Positions 51,727-62,074 of a stretch of DNA of 64,000 bases are shown one piece after another (within the stretch, counting starts at the first letter, position 1; each line of letters starts with the position of its first letter). Both the position numbers and the translations under genes were made by a program. Under the pieces are notes generated by a model. That model made no database searches, was not told the origin of the DNA, and saw only the letters and a list, made by a program, of their open reading frames with translations. The stretch comes from Mesorhizobium loti R88b (GTDB taxonomy: Bacteria; Pseudomonadota; Alphaproteobacteria; Rhizobiales; Rhizobiaceae): contig NZ_CP033367.1 in assembly GCF_013170845.1 (NCBI RefSeq), positions 868,001 through 932,000 on the forward strand. Direction: 5' to 3'.

Positions 51727-52748
51727 TAGCGTTCTTCCTTGCTGTGTTTGGCGCGCCCGGTAACGCGGTCGAGAAGATAACGGCCCAGGCTGAATGGAAG
51801 CCGCGCGCGCGGCAAGTGCAGATCGTGCGCGCGCGGCCTTGTCTCGGGAAAGCCGACCCTGCCGCGCCGGTGGGGCGTGTTGATCGCGCAAAGCGCGCTC
51901 AAGAAGCGCTCACGGATCAGCGGACGCCGCTCGCTGCGGCCATCGCTCTTGGCAAAGTCTGGAAAGCTTGGATTGGAGTTGATCTCGTAGACCTGCAGCC
52001 GCCCCTGATGGAAGCCGTAATCGACGCGCCCGAAATCGAGACCGCCGATGCGAAAGACATTGGCAAGGTGGTCGGCATGCGGGTTGCGGCGGATGAAATC
52101 GAGCTCCTCCTCGGCCTCGGCGGGGCCGATCGCAGCAGAGTTCTTTTTGACGACCCACTGCTCGCTGCGCATCAAATGCTGCGGCACAATGGCGCCGCCG
52201 ACATTGAAGGCGCCATATTTGCGATAAAAGCCCTTCTCGTCAGGTTCGCCGACATAGCCCACGGCGATCCGTCCCTTCAGGGCCCTGCCATTGCGCTGCA
52301 TCTGCGCTATCGCGTCATCAAACTCCGCGTCGGATCGCAGAATGCCTGTCTCGGGTCCGCCATATCCGTCCTCGGCGCGCAGGAAAGCCGGATATTTTGT
52401 TGGTCTCGCCCCGGTATCAAGACGCTGGACGGCGAAGTCGTTGATGCCTTGCATATTGAGCTTGTGGAGCAGCGGGACCCGCTCGAGAGCGTGCAGCGGG
52501 TGATTCAGAATGCGGACTTCAGGCGCTTGCGCTTGCAGTCTCAAGGCCACTGTCGCCGCGCAATCCAGTTCATAGCGCGACAGCCGATCGAAGTCGGTGA
52601 AGATGTGATGCGCGAGCGGTGTCGCCCGCTCGAAAAACATCTCCTCATAGGTGATGTAGGACAGCAGCCCTTTTGCTTCGGCCCCGAGGCCATGGATCAA
52701 CCGCTGGATTGTCGTGCTGAACCGGGCCGTGACGACGTAGACGATCAT
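51726..52748 (-). CDS. ATP-grasp-like protein, upstream of methyltransferase
   Basis: A 340-aa protein beginning MIVYVVTARFSTTIQRLIHGL. Near residues 240-270 it has GGLDFGRVDYGFHQGRLQVYEINSNPSFPDF, where EINSNP fits the metal-binding E.N.NP of ATP-grasp ligases. The region ALKGRIAVGYVGE and FYRKYGAFNVGGAIVP fit the domain core. The substrate is unknown. It is coupled to the methyltransferase gene. A second ATP-grasp gene is divergent, 155 bases away. Confidence 0.65.
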   Translation of the reverse strand: MIVYVVTARFSTTIQRLIHGLGAEAKGLLSYITYEEMFFERATPLAHHIFTDFDRLSRYELDCAATVALRLQAQAPEVRILNHPLHALERVPLLHKLNMQGINDFAVQRLDTGARPTKYPAFLRAEDGYGGPETGILRSDAEFDDAIAQMQRNGRALKGRIAVGYVGEPDEKGFYRKYGAFNVGGAIVPQHLMRSEQWVVKKNSAAIGPAEAEEELDFIRRNPHADHLANVFRIGGLDFGRVDYGFHQGRLQVYEINSNPSFPDFAKSDGRSERRPLIRERFLSALCAINTPHRRGRVGFPETRPRAHDLHLPRARLPFSLGRYLLDRVTGRAKHSKEER

Positions 52749-52903
52749 ACGAAAGCTTCTCTCCTTCGGGACCCTCGACAGAGTATTTTCCTATATAGCC
52801 CCACCGGCAGAAATTGCGTTGGCGCTGCAGGGTGGTTCGTTGCTAATTGAAACAGGTCCGAGACGTCTTGCAACCCACGCTCTTATGGCGAGTGAAACCC
52901 GGC

Positions 52904-53842
52904 ATGCCGCAGTTCAATTTGGCGTTCTACTGCTTCCCAAAGAAGGAAGCCATTGGGGATTTCCGGGCCGCGGCCACGTTGATCGAGGCGCGCGCGAAAG
53001 ACATCAAGGTCAGCGTGCTGTCCACGGCATCGGTGCTGACGACGTTGCGAACGCCAACGATTGCCATCAGGCCGACCCTCTCCATCGAGCTGGATCGGCT
53101 TAAATTGCTCGGGCCGCTCCGCGGAACGCGCCTCGTCCATCAGCGCATGGGCAAGATCGAGGAAGTATCTGCTCTCGAAGCCGCGGGGCTTCCTGTGCCC
53201 AGGTGGACCGAAATCGCGCCAGGGACAAAACTCGATCCCGCAGCGTGGGGTCCGTACGTGGTTGTAAAACCTTCGCGTGGCAAACGCGGAGCATTCGTGC
53301 GCATAACCAAAACCGGGCGGGTGCGCTACACCGCCCCATCCGACTATCCGCAAGATCACCCGGGCAGACGCGCGGCGATGATCGCCCAGCAATATATCCA
53401 TACCGGTCCATGGCCCACGGCCTATCGGGTCCTCACCTATCTCGGCAGGCCTCTGGCCGCCATCCAGTATGAGGGCAGGCGCGACCTCAATCCATTGAGT
53501 GGTTCCGATGGGTTTCGGGCGGCTCCTGGGGCATCGATCATAGCCTCGGCCAAGGGATGCACGATTGCGCTCACCACGGACCAGGACGTACTTGAGCTTG
53601 CCGTTCGCGCGCATGCCGTTTTCCCGACCATTCCATCACTCGGCGTGGACATCCTGCGCGACGCCGAGACGGGCGAACTTTTCCTTCTCGAACTCAATCC
53701 GTCCGGCAACAGCTGGATGCTGTGCGGAGCGGCCGGGCGCAACATACAGAAGCAGTTCGGCCTCAATTTCTACGAACAGTTCGGCGCGCTCGACATCATC
53801 GCGGAAACCTCTATCGAGGCCACGCGCCGACTGGCTGTCTGA
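52904..53842 (+). CDS. ATP-grasp domain protein, divergent from the ligase-methyltransferase pair
   Basis: A 312-aa protein (MPQFNLAFYCFPKKEA at the start). ATP-binding sequence VVVKPSRGKRGAFVRI and the closing SLGVDILRDAETGELFLLELNPSGNSWML mark an ATP-grasp ligase. I chose the ATG at 52904; the frame is open to a TTG at 52847. It does not look like a duplicate of the 51726 gene. It ends in a strong terminator. The three genes 50830-53842 look like one locus. Confidence 0.7.
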   Translation: MPQFNLAFYCFPKKEAIGDFRAAATLIEARAKDIKVSVLSTASVLTTLRTPTIAIRPTLSIELDRLKLLGPLRGTRLVHQRMGKIEEVSALEAAGLPVPRWTEIAPGTKLDPAAWGPYVVVKPSRGKRGAFVRITKTGRVRYTAPSDYPQDHPGRRAAMIAQQYIHTGPWPTAYRVLTYLGRPLAAIQYEGRRDLNPLSGSDGFRAAPGASIIASAKGCTIALTTDQDVLELAVRAHAVFPTIPSLGVDILRDAETGELFLLELNPSGNSWMLCGAAGRNIQKQFGLNFYEQFGALDIIAETSIEATRRLAV

Positions 53843-53855
53843 CGGCGATTCCTAA

Positions 53856-53886
53856 AGAAAAAGCCCGGACGAACCGGGCTTTTTCT
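53856..53886 (+). terminator. Rho-independent terminator
   Basis: Stem AAAAAGCCCGG/CCGGGCTTTTT with an ACGAA loop, directly after the ATP-grasp stop. The A-tract and T-tract allow it to work in both directions, also ending the minus-strand tRNA-Leu transcript. Confidence 0.85.
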
Positions 53887-53924
53887 TATGCGTCTGAACC
53901 ATCTAACGGCTCGAAACGGGAATT

Positions 53925-54009
53925 TGGTGCCCAGAAGAGGACTCGAACCTCCACTCCTTGCGGAACACGGACCTGAACCGTGCGCGTCTACCAATTCCGC
54001 CATCTGGGC
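53925..54009 (-). tRNA. tRNA-Leu(CAG)
   Basis: The minus strand folds as a class II tRNA: acceptor GCCCAGA with TCTGGGC, D-arm with AATTGGTAGACGCG, anticodon stem CACGG/CCGTG with loop TTCAGGT (anticodon CAG), a long variable arm (GTTCCGCAAGGAGT), T-arm GGAGGTTCGAGTCCTC, and an encoded CCA end at 53925-53927. Confidence 0.95.
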
Positions 54010-54058
54010 TGGTGCGGGCTCATGTAAGCGGGCAAGCGATTGCTGTCAACGCGCTTTT

Positions 54059-54112
54059 TGGACCATGACGCCGAAAGCTGGAATCACAGCTTTGGCAAAA
54101 GCGCATGGTCCA
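54059..54112. repeat. Palindromic intergenic element (TGGACCATG type)
   Basis: Arms TGGACCATG and CATGGTCCA enclose GCCGAAAGCTGG and CAGCTTTGGC. It is a variant of the same family of about 50-base palindromes. Confidence 0.75.
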
Positions 54113-54150
54113 GCCAGGGCGGCAGGCTCCGCTTGCCGGCTCAGCAACCG

Positions 54151-54771
54151 TCAGCCCTCCAGCACTTCCTTCGACGCGACGGTGGAATCGGCGTTGAGCT
54201 GGTAGATGACCGGCACGCCGGTGCCGAGTTCGAGCTTAACGATCTCCTCGCCCGACTTGCCGTCGAGCGCCATGATCAGCGCGCGCAGCGAGTTGCCGTG
54301 CGCCGCGACCAGGACCGTGCCGCCGCGCAGCACGTGCGGCTGCAGATCGTGTAGATAGTAGGGCCAGACGCGGGCGCCGGTGTCCTTCAGGCTTTCGCCG
54401 CCGGGCGGCGGCACGTCATAGGAGCGGCGCCAGACATGCACCTGCTCCTCACCCCATTTCTGACGAGCATCGTCCTTGTTGAGGCCGGAGAGGTCGCCGT
54501 AGTCGCGCTCGTTCAGCGCCTGGTCGCGGATGGTCTTCAGGTCGCTCTGGCCGACCGCGTCGAGAATGTGCTGGCAGGTCTTTTGCGCCCGGGTCAGCGC
54601 CGAGGTGAAGGCGATGTCGAACTTCAGGCCCCGCGCCTTGAGTTTTTGACCTGCCGCCTTGGCCTCGGCATGACCCTGCTCGGTCAGGTCGACATCGCGC
54701 CAGCCGGTGAACAGGTTCTTCAAATTCCATTCGCTCTGGCCATGGCGCACGAGCACGAGAGTTCTCGACAT
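54151..54771 (-). CDS. gpmA: 2,3-bisphosphoglycerate-dependent phosphoglycerate mutase
   Basis: A 206-aa mutase that interconverts 3- and 2-phosphoglycerate. It begins [23 protein letters not shown] (phosphohistidine RHG), with [32 protein letters not shown], and [15 protein letters not shown] (second catalytic His). This short form (about 206 aa instead of 250) is usual in alphaproteobacteria. Confidence 0.96.
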   Translation of the reverse strand: MSRTLVLVRHGQSEWNLKNLFTGWRDVDLTEQGHAEAKAAGQKLKARGLKFDIAFTSALTRAQKTCQHILDAVGQSDLKTIRDQALNERDYGDLSGLNKDDARQKWGEEQVHVWRRSYDVPPPGGESLKDTGARVWPYYLHDLQPHVLRGGTVLVAAHGNSLRALIMALDGKSGEEIVKLELGTGVPVIYQLNADSTVASKEVLEG

Positions 54772-54788
54772 TTTTGCTCCCTACAAGA

Positions 54789-54832
54789 GCAATTCCAGGA
54801 AAAGTGTGAAGCGGTTTTCCGTCCGGAATTGC
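54789..54832. repeat. Palindromic intergenic element (GCAATTCC type)
   Basis: Arms GCAATTCC and GGAATTGC enclose AGGAAAAGTG and GCGGTTTTCCGT. It lies between dapB and gpmA. It is a standard copy of the rhizobial GGTTTTC palindrome. Confidence 0.8.
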
Positions 54833-54859
54833 GTTAAAACAAAGTGTTGATGGCACGCC

Positions 54860-55681
54860 TCAGCTCAGGCCGAGCACGTCCCGCATCGAATACAGTCCTG
54901 GCTTCTTGCCACGGGCCCAAAGCGCTGCCTTGACGGCACCACGCGCGAAGATGGCGCGGTCCTCGGCATGATGGGACAGCGTGATGCGCTCGCCGGTGCC
55001 GGCCAGGATCACTGAGTGGTCGCCGACCACCGAGCCGCCGCGCAGCGTGGCAAAGCCGATCGAACCGGTCTTTCGCACACCTGTGTGGCCGTCGCGTGAA
55101 CGCACGTCGTTGCCGGCAAGTGCAATACCACGCCCGGCGGCGGCGGCCTCGCCCAGCAGAATTGCTGTGCCCGACGGCGCATCGACCTTGTGCTTGTGGT
55201 GCATTTCGAGGATCTCGATGTCGAAATCGTCGGCATCGAGCGCGCGTGCCGCCTGTTCGACCAGCACCGCCAGCAGATTGACGCCAAGGCTCATATTGCC
55301 CGACTTGACGATCGTCGCGTGGCGCGCCGCAGCCGTGATCTTGACATTGTCGTCGGCCGAGCAGCCGGTCGTGCCGATGACATGGACGATGCGCGCCTGC
55401 GCTGCATATCCGGCGAACTCAACCGTCGAGGCCGGCGTGGTGAAGTCGAGCACGCCGTCGGCCTTGGCGAAGACCGGCAGCGGATCACTGCCGATCGCCA
55501 CGTCGATGCGGCCGACGCCGGCGAGTTCACCGGCATCCTTGCCCAGATGAGGGGAATCCGCGCGCTCGACGGCGCCGATGACACGGGCACCCGGAATGCT
55601 ATGGATGGCGCGGATCAGCGTCTGGCCCATGCGGCCGGCAGCGCCGACCACCACCAGGCCCATATCGCCAGCTTCGCTCAT
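54860..55681 (-). CDS. dapB: 4-hydroxy-tetrahydrodipicolinate reductase
   Basis: A 273-aa enzyme of the lysine/diaminopimelate pathway. Markers are [18 protein letters not shown] (NAD(P) site), [34 protein letters not shown], and the catalytic [21 protein letters not shown]. Its ATG overlaps the ABC-transporter stop (ATGA). Confidence 0.96.
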   Translation of the reverse strand: MSEAGDMGLVVVGAAGRMGQTLIRAIHSIPGARVIGAVERADSPHLGKDAGELAGVGRIDVAIGSDPLPVFAKADGVLDFTTPASTVEFAGYAAQARIVHVIGTTGCSADDNVKITAAARHATIVKSGNMSLGVNLLAVLVEQAARALDADDFDIEILEMHHKHKVDAPSGTAILLGEAAAAGRGIALAGNDVRSRDGHTGVRKTGSIGFATLRGGSVVGDHSVILAGTGERITLSHHAEDRAIFARGAVKAALWARGKKPGLYSMRDVLGLS

Positions 55682-57537
55682 GTGCTCCTCACAGCAGTCT
55701 TCTTCGCACGCGTGGCCCGAACCGGAGTTTGGATCGGCTTGCTGTCATCGACAAGCCCCAGCCCCTTCTTGCCCTGGATGCGGTGGAAGCGGGAATAGAT
55801 GCTGTCCGGGTCGGCCATTAGCGTCGCATGGGTGCCTTCCTCGACCAACCGTCCCTCTTCCAGCACGATGATGTGGTCGGCATTGACCACCGTCGACAGC
55901 CGATGCGCTATGACGATGGTCGTGCGGCCCTGCATGACATGGGTCAGCGCTTCCTGGACGCGGGCCTCCGCCTCGTTGTCGAGCGCCGAGGTCGCCTCGT
56001 CGAGCAGCAGGATCGGCGCCTGGCGCACGATGGCGCGGGCGATCGAGACACGCTGGCGCTGGCCGCCGGAAAGAGTCGAGCCGCCTTCGCCGACCGGCGT
56101 ATCGTAACCTTGCGGCTGCTGGCGGATGAACTCGTCGGCTGCCGCCTGTTTCGCCGCCTGCTCGATATCGGCGTCTGTGGCCGACAGCCGACCGTAGCGG
56201 ATGTTGTCGCGGATCGTGCCCTCGAACAGATAGGGCGCCTGCGCCACATAGGCGATCGACTGCCGCAGCGAATGCTTGGTCACCTTCGAGATGTCCTGGC
56301 CATCGACCTCGATGCTGCCCTGGTCGACGTCGTAGAAGCGCTGCAAGAGCGCCACCAGCGTCGATTTGCCGGCGCCCGACGCGCCGATGATGGCCGTCAC
56401 CTTGCCGGCGGCGGCGGTAAAGCTCAGATCTCTCAGCACTGGCATGTCGGCGCTGTAGCCGAACGTCACATTGTCGAAGCGCACTTCGCCGGTGGTGATC
56501 CTCGCTTCGACAGCATCGGGCGCGTCGCCCTGTTTCGGTTCCAGGTCGAGCAGTTCGTAGATCATCCGCGCGTTGACCAGCGCACGTTCCATGCCCACCT
56601 GAGTGCGCGCCAGGCGTCTTGCCGGGTCGTAGGCCATGATCAGCGCGGTGATGAAGGAAAACACCGCGCCTGGTGGTTGCCCAAGTACCAGCGCCCGGTA
56701 GCCGGAATAGGCAAGCACGGAGGTAATGGCGAGACCGCCCAGAATCTCGGAAATCGGCGACAGCCGCTCCGAGACGCGGGCAATTTTGTTGTTACGCTGC
56801 TCGGCCGTGTCCGCCATGATGCCGATGCGGCGCGCCAGCTCGGCCTCCAAGGTGAAGGCCTTGACGATGGCGATGCCTTGCGTGGCCTCCTGCACGGACC
56901 CGTTCAGCCGCGAATTGATCAGCACGGATTCCCGGTTGATACGCCGCAGTCGGCGGGTGATGTACACGACCGCCCAGATCAGCGGAGGCCCGATCAGCAG
57001 CGAGCTGAGCGACAATACTGGATCCTGGTAGATCATGACGCCGACGAGAGCGACCAGCGTGACCGCGTCGCGGCTGATGGAGGTCAATGTCAGCGACAGC
57101 AGATCGCGAACGCCGCCGACATTCTCGCTGACCTGTGCCGCCAGCCGACCGGAACGCGTATCGTTGAAGAAGTTGACGCCGAGCTTCATCAAATGGTCGA
57201 AGGCGCGCTTCTGGTAGCGCGCGACCAGATTGTTGCCGATCTTGGCCAACGCGACTGCCTGGCCGTAACCGGCAAAGCCGCGCAGCAGGGAGGCTCCCAT
57301 GAAACCGGCGCAGATCCAGACGAGCATATCGCCGCGCCGTTCGTAGAAGATCTGGTTGATCATCGGGGCCATGATCCACGCCGTGAAGGCAGTGGTGCCG
57401 GAAACAATCAGCAAGCAGGCGACGGCAACGACATAGGTCCAGCGATACTCATCGCCGTTTTCAGCGAGGATGCGGCGAAGCACCGCTGTGACCTCGCCGG
57501 GCCGGACTTTTGGTTTGTTTGGGGCTTGAAGTGTCAA
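55678..57537 (-). CDS. ABC exporter, MsbA-like permease-ATPase fusion
   Basis: A 619-aa half-transporter. The first about 340 residues form six membrane helices ([34 protein letters not shown]). The ATPase has Walker [12 protein letters not shown], signature TLSGGQRQR, Walker [13 protein letters not shown] and the His switch [10 protein letters not shown]. It acts as a dimer to export a lipid or drug-like substrate; MsbA-like lipid flipping is possible. It is upstream of and coupled to dapB. Confidence 0.92.
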   Translation of the reverse strand: MTLQAPNKPKVRPGEVTAVLRRILAENGDEYRWTYVVAVACLLIVSGTTAFTAWIMAPMINQIFYERRGDMLVWICAGFMGASLLRGFAGYGQAVALAKIGNNLVARYQKRAFDHLMKLGVNFFNDTRSGRLAAQVSENVGGVRDLLSLTLTSISRDAVTLVALVGVMIYQDPVLSLSSLLIGPPLIWAVVYITRRLRRINRESVLINSRLNGSVQEATQGIAIVKAFTLEAELARRIGIMADTAEQRNNKIARVSERLSPISEILGGLAITSVLAYSGYRALVLGQPPGAVFSFITALIMAYDPARRLARTQVGMERALVNARMIYELLDLEPKQGDAPDAVEARITTGEVRFDNVTFGYSADMPVLRDLSFTAAAGKVTAIIGASGAGKSTLVALLQRFYDVDQGSIEVDGQDISKVTKHSLRQSIAYVAQAPYLFEGTIRDNIRYGRLSATDADIEQAAKQAAADEFIRQQPQGYDTPVGEGGSTLSGGQRQRVSIARAIVRQAPILLLDEATSALDNEAEARVQEALTHVMQGRTTIVIAHRLSTVVNADHIIVLEEGRLVEEGTHATLMADPDSIYSRFHRIQGKKGLGLVDDSKPIQTPVRATRAKKTAVRST

Positions 57538-57654
57538 AATCGGGAGCGCTTTGTGGTTTTCCGCCTCGTGGGACCGGGCTGCAAATTCGGGACCCCTCTT
57601 AACGCCCTGCGGCCAGCTTGCCTATGCCCGCACCTGATTAACTTCGTCGCGGGT

Positions 57655-58713
57655 TCAAGCCTGCCAGCGCCGGCCGGCCGTCTGGACGCCGAACAGCGAC
57701 GGGTTTCGGGCATAGGCGGCAAGGCCGAGAAGTGCGGCCAGCGGGTGGGTGATGACATAGACCGGCATGGTGCGCATCAGCGCGCTGTGCGGCGCCTTGT
57801 CCTCGAAGGCGGCGCGGAAATTGCCTTCTTTCAGCGCCGGCACGATCTTTTGCGCGATGCCGCCGGTGAGGAAGACGCCGCCACGGCTCATGAACACCAA
57901 GGCGAGATCGCCGGCGGTGCGCCCCAGGCAAGTAACGAAGGTCTCCAGCGCTTCCTGCGCGACCGGGTCGGTCTTGGCCAGCGCCGCGCCGGTGATCTCG
58001 GCCGGCGTGGTGAAGGGCGACGGCTTGCCGTCCGCCTTGGCGACGGCCCGGTAGACGTTGACCAGGCCGCGTCCGCACAAGATCTGCTCGCCGGAAATAC
58101 GGCCCTCGAGCTTCTCGATATGCGGGAAAACCTCGAAATCGCGCGGGGTGCGCGGGCCGATGTCCATATGGCCGCCTTCGCCGGGCACCGGTATCCAGTG
58201 GCGCAGCGCATGGACCAGCCCGGCGACGCCGAGCCCGGTACCGGGGCCCAGAACGACGCGGCCGGCATTGGGCTCCGGCGTGCCGCCACCGATCTTTTCC
58301 ATATGCTCTTCGCCGAGCGCCACCACGGCCAGCGCCTGCGCCTCGAAATCGTTGAGCACGACGATGTCACTCAAGCCCAGATTGGCGAACATCTGCCTGG
58401 GCTTGACGACCCATGGACAGTTGGTGAGCTCGATCTCGTCGCCATCGACCGGCCCGGCCACGGCCAGCACCGCCGAATTGGGGCGCACCGACGAGCGGTC
58501 GAGCACCGCCGCCTGGATCGCCTCGTCGATGGTGTTGAAATTGGCGGTCTGGACGATTTGCGGTTCGGTCGGTTCGGAATTGGCGTCGAGCACGATCGAA
58601 AAGCGTGCATTGGTGCCGCCAATGTCGCCGATCAGGATCGGAAACCGCAGCAAAGTGTCGTTATCGCCTGTGCTTGGCATGCTCTCGTCCGTCCCCGGCG
58701 CCCCCGATGGCAT
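57655..58713 (-). CDS. glk: Glucokinase
   Basis: A 352-aa bacterial glucokinase of the Glk family (not ROK). It has [20 protein letters not shown] (phosphate loop), [32 protein letters not shown] (catalytic Asp in LNDFEA), [26 protein letters not shown] and [15 protein letters not shown]. The ATG at 58713 has GGAAG eight bases before it; an ATG at 58680 is a second possibility. Confidence 0.95.
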   Translation of the reverse strand: MPSGAPGTDESMPSTGDNDTLLRFPILIGDIGGTNARFSIVLDANSEPTEPQIVQTANFNTIDEAIQAAVLDRSSVRPNSAVLAVAGPVDGDEIELTNCPWVVKPRQMFANLGLSDIVVLNDFEAQALAVVALGEEHMEKIGGGTPEPNAGRVVLGPGTGLGVAGLVHALRHWIPVPGEGGHMDIGPRTPRDFEVFPHIEKLEGRISGEQILCGRGLVNVYRAVAKADGKPSPFTTPAEITGAALAKTDPVAQEALETFVTCLGRTAGDLALVFMSRGGVFLTGGIAQKIVPALKEGNFRAAFEDKAPHSALMRTMPVYVITHPLAALLGLAAYARNPSLFGVQTAGRRWQA

Positions 58714-58735
58714 CTCGCCATTCTTCCGTTGACTA

Positions 58736-58782
58736 GCGCATGGGTTTGAAAAGGGAAACGGTTTTCGAACCCGGTGATGCGC
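58736..58782. repeat. Palindromic intergenic element (GCGCATGGGTT type)
   Basis: Arms GCGCAT and ATGCGC, with inner GGGTTTGAAAA and GTTTTCGAACCC. It lies just upstream of glk. It is a variant of the GTTTTC-core palindromes. Confidence 0.7.
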
Positions 58783-58865
58783 ACAGACAGCTTATGCGGC
58801 CAAACGGCCACTATTTCGCGAAAAGCCATTCGTAAACCGATTGAGTCCGCCGATAATGACGGACG

Positions 58866-59960
58866 TCAGTTCGTCGGCGGCCGGGGCCGTGGCACCGGCG
58901 CGCCCATCCTGGGGGTCGCCGTGAAAGCGTCCGCCGCGCTTGGCAGCTCAGCCGCGCCGCTCACGGTGGCGGCGGGCTGCGAAGGGGCTTCGGGCTCGGG
59001 TGCCGCCACCACTGCCGGCATGGCGCCACCATGATAGGTCGCGGCCTCGGCGGAGGCCGGCCCCGGTGCGTCGAGCACGGCGCGGCATTCCTTGGGCAGG
59101 TTGGCCATGGTCATCAGGTCGCGGGCCTTGGGCGCATCCGGGTTCTTGTTGGGCCGCCACGGTTCTTCCGTGAACCACCAGGCCAGCGGCTTGCCGCAAC
59201 CGTCATCATCCGGCGTCGCTTCCTGCGCCTTGCAGTTGGGCGAGCCCGGCTGGCAGCCGATGCGCATATGGAAATGATAGTCGTGGCCCCAGAACGGCCT
59301 GATCTTGCGCAGCCAGATGCGGTCGCCCTTGACGGTGTCACAGAGTTTTTTCTTGATGCCCGGATTGACCAGGATGCGCTCGACTTGCGGATAGCTCGCC
59401 GCCCGCTTGAGCAACGCAGTGTGCTGCGGCGTCCACAGTGCGTCTTTCACCAGATGGGTCTTTTCGTCGACCATCAAGGTGGCGCTCATGGTCTCGCGCT
59501 GCGCCCTGGTCATTGCGCGGTCAGGCATTGGCGTCAGCCAGATGTCCGCGTCGAGGCCGATCTGGTGCGAGGCGTGGCCGGTCGTCATCGGGCCGCCGCG
59601 CGGCTGCGCGATATCGCCGATCAAAAGGCCAGGCCAGCCGTCGGCGACCGCGTCGCGCGACAGTCTTTCGATCAAGGCGATCATGGCCGGATGGCCCCAG
59701 CGGCGGTTGCGTGAGGGCCGCATCACCTGCCAGGTCGGGCCGTCCATGGGGATGGCGACACCGCCGGCAAAGCAGCCCTTGGAATAGAAGCCGATCGACT
59801 GCGCCGCGGTCGCCGTCGGCAGTTTCTCGGCGCCGAACAGGTCCTTTGCCCGTTCCTCGGCCGCCGCCGGCTGCACGGCCAGCGCGGTAAGGGCGAGCAT
59901 GCCAAGTGCGGTCGCCAGCCAGAATTTCCTACCCGCAACAGGCTGTTTCGCTGTCGTCAT
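58866..59960 (-). CDS. mepA: Penicillin-insensitive murein endopeptidase
   Basis: A 364-aa periplasmic peptidase. A signal peptide (KFWLATALGMLALTALAVQPAAAE) is followed by SIGFYSKGCFAGGVAIPMDGPTWQVMRPSRNRRWGHPAMI, IGDIAQPRGGPMTTGHASHQIGLDADIW (zinc ligands His and Asp), and FWGHDYHFHMRIGCQ (further ligands). MepA cuts D-Ala-meso-DAP cross-links. The C-terminal about 70 residues are Pro/Ala-rich. The start at 59960 is before the signal peptide; the frame is open to 60005. Confidence 0.94.
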   Translation of the reverse strand: MTTAKQPVAGRKFWLATALGMLALTALAVQPAAAEERAKDLFGAEKLPTATAAQSIGFYSKGCFAGGVAIPMDGPTWQVMRPSRNRRWGHPAMIALIERLSRDAVADGWPGLLIGDIAQPRGGPMTTGHASHQIGLDADIWLTPMPDRAMTRAQRETMSATLMVDEKTHLVKDALWTPQHTALLKRAASYPQVERILVNPGIKKKLCDTVKGDRIWLRKIRPFWGHDYHFHMRIGCQPGSPNCKAQEATPDDDGCGKPLAWWFTEEPWRPNKNPDAPKARDLMTMANLPKECRAVLDAPGPASAEAATYHGGAMPAVVAAPEPEAPSQPAATVSGAAELPSAADAFTATPRMGAPVPRPRPPTN

Positions 59961-60023
59961 GAAGTCGGATCCCCACCGCAATCCAAGCCGAATCATAGCA
60001 CGCAACGCAAGATGCTTCGATCG

Positions 60024-60923
60024 TCAGCGCTTCATCGGGCTACGCGCCTCGCCGTCGCGCCAGTCACCGCTTGCCCACATATGATCGAAGGCGGCGCGGT
60101 AGTCCGGAAAGCGAAAGCGATAGCCCGCCGCCTTGATCGCCGCATTGGCGACGCGTTTGTTCTCGCCATAGAAAGATCGCGCCATGGGCGAAAGTTGGGC
60201 GGTCTCGAAGGGAATTTCGGGCGGCGCCTCAACGCCCATCAGCGACGCGGCATAGGTGACGACATCCTGCGGCGGCGCCGGCTCGTCATCGGTGACGTTG
60301 AAGATGCCTGATATATTGCCTTCGATGAGCTGCCAGAGAGCGCCGGCAATGTCGTCGCAATGGATGCGGTTGAACACCTGGCCGGGCTTGACCAGCCGCC
60401 GCGCGGTGCCGTTTTCCAGATTGACCAGCCCGTTGCGGCCCGGGCCGTAAATGCCGGACAGGCGCAGGATCGCCACCGGCCTGCCGATATCCTCGCCGAG
60501 CTTCAGCCACGCCTGCTCGGCCGCGACCCGCATGACGGAGCGTTTCGACACCGGCCGGCACGTGGTCTTTTCGTTGACCCAGGCACCGCCATAATCGCCA
60601 TAGACGCCGACGGTCGAGAGATAGCCGATCCATTCCAGAGCCGGCATTTGGGCGATCGCCTCCCGGGCGGCATTCAACACGGGATCACCGGCCTCTTCCG
60701 GGGCGACCGAGATAACCAGATGCGTCGTCTTCTTCAGTGCATCGCTGATTTCACCGGTCAGAGCACCGTCGAACAGCAGCGGGGCTATGCCGGCTTGGCG
60801 CAGCGCCTCAAACTTTTCCGGCGAACGCGTCGTGCCGAAGATCGTGGTGGAGCCGGCGTTAACGCGGCCAAAAGCCTTGCCGGAGTAGCCCGCGCCGAAG
60901 ATGAAGATCCGCTTTTCGCTCAT
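60024..60923 (-). CDS. NAD(P)-dependent epimerase-like SDR protein
   Basis: A 299-aa extended-SDR protein with the cofactor motif [32 protein letters not shown], and [17 protein letters not shown]. The catalytic YxxxK of sugar epimerases is not obvious, as in YeeZ-type proteins. Its ATG overlaps the queG stop (ATGA), so it is in a queG operon. The substrate is unknown. Confidence 0.8.
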   Translation of the reverse strand: MSEKRIFIFGAGYSGKAFGRVNAGSTTIFGTTRSPEKFEALRQAGIAPLLFDGALTGEISDALKKTTHLVISVAPEEAGDPVLNAAREAIAQMPALEWIGYLSTVGVYGDYGGAWVNEKTTCRPVSKRSVMRVAAEQAWLKLGEDIGRPVAILRLSGIYGPGRNGLVNLENGTARRLVKPGQVFNRIHCDDIAGALWQLIEGNISGIFNVTDDEPAPPQDVVTYAASLMGVEAPPEIPFETAQLSPMARSFYGENKRVANAAIKAAGYRFRFPDYRAAFDHMWASGDWRDGEARSPMKR

Positions 60924-62074
60924 GCATGTGCCCCGTCTGGCCGCGCCAGGCGCCATTCCTCGCGCACGGCGCCATCGCTTTCGGTGTTCAGGCCGGTCGC
61001 GGCCCGTTCGGAATATTCGGCGTCCGGCACCAGCCGCGCCAGCGCCCATATTGCCGCGCCCCTCACCAGCGGCGACGCGTCGGCCAGCAAGGCTCGCACG
61101 GTACCGGCAAGCTCGACATTGCCGGAGTTGCCGGCAGCGATCAGCACATTGCGGACGAAGCGGTCGCGGCCGATGCGCTTTATCGGCGACCCGGAAAAGA
61201 AGGCGCGGAAGGCCGCGTCGTCCAGCCGCAGCAGATCGCCAAGCGCCGGCTCGCGCAGATCGTCACGCGCGGCGAGTTTTGCCTCGGAAGCGGCGCGCGC
61301 GAACTTGTTCCACGGACAAGCTGCCAGGCAGTCGTCGCAGCCATAGATGCGGTTGCCGATTTTTTCGCGGAATTCATGCGGGATCGGCCCCTTGTTCTCG
61401 ATGGTCAGGTACGAAATACAGCGCCTCGCATCGAGCCGATAGGGCGCCGGGAAGGCTTCGGTCGGGCAGGCATCAAGGCAGGCGCGGCAGGAGCCGCAAT
61501 GGTCGATCTCGGCCCGGTCGGGCGCGAGTTCGGCGGTGGTGAAGATGGTGCCGAGGAACAGCCATGACCCATGCTCGCGGCTGACCAGATTGGTGTGTTT
61601 TCCTTGCCAGCCGAGCCCGGCGGCCTCAGCCAACGGCTTTTCCATCACGGGTGCTGTGTCGACAAACACCTTCACGTCACCGCCGGCGCGCGCTACGATC
61701 TTGCCGGCGATCTCCTTCAGCCGACCCTTCATCACCTCGTGATAGTCGCGGTTCTGTGCATAGACGGAGATCGCGCCGCGGTCACGTTTGGCGAGCTGAT
61801 CGCGCGGATCATGGTCCGGTCCGTAATTCATCGCCAGCACGATGATCGAGCGCACGTCAGGCCAAAGCGTGGAGGGCTCGCTGCGCCGCGCAATCGTCTC
61901 GGCGATCCAGTCCATCGAACCGTGAAAACCGTCGGCGACGAATTCGGCAAGGCGGGCCGGCGCCAGCGGGATCGCATCGGGAGAGGTGACGGCAATGGCA
62001 TCAAAGCCGGCGCGATGCGCCTCCGCGTCGATCAGTGCGCGCAGTTTTGCCGCGTCAGAAGTCGAGGTCCGCAT
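60920..62074 (-). CDS. queG: Epoxyqueuosine reductase
   Basis: A 384-aa enzyme that reduces epoxyqueuosine to queuosine in tRNA. It has MNYGPDHDP in the cobalamin domain, [27 protein letters not shown], two 4Fe-4S clusters ([32 protein letters not shown]), and HEAT-like repeats at the end. It overlaps gst upstream by 20 bases. Confidence 0.95.
   Translation of the reverse strand: MRTSTSDAAKLRALIDAEAHRAGFDAIAVTSPDAIPLAPARLAEFVADGFHGSMDWIAETIARRSEPSTLWPDVRSIIVLAMNYGPDHDPRDQLAKRDRGAISVYAQNRDYHEVMKGRLKEIAGKIVARAGGDVKVFVDTAPVMEKPLAEAAGLGWQGKHTNLVSREHGSWLFLGTIFTTAELAPDRAEIDHCGSCRACLDACPTEAFPAPYRLDARRCISYLTIENKGPIPHEFREKIGNRIYGCDDCLAACPWNKFARAASEAKLAARDDLREPALGDLLRLDDAAFRAFFSGSPIKRIGRDRFVRNVLIAAGNSGNVELAGTVRALLADASPLVRGAAIWALARLVPDAEYSERAATGLNTESDGAVREEWRLARPDGAHA

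Noticed and set aside
53925..54009. tRNA-Leu as an integration site for a nearby element
   Set aside because: There is no integrase next to it and no repeated tRNA 3' end within the window. The flanking genes are housekeeping.
55828..58749. A 973-codon plus-strand open frame
   Set aside because: It runs antisense through the ABC exporter and glk genes, which have clear motifs. Composition is Arg/His/Gly-rich without domains. High GC keeps antisense frames open.
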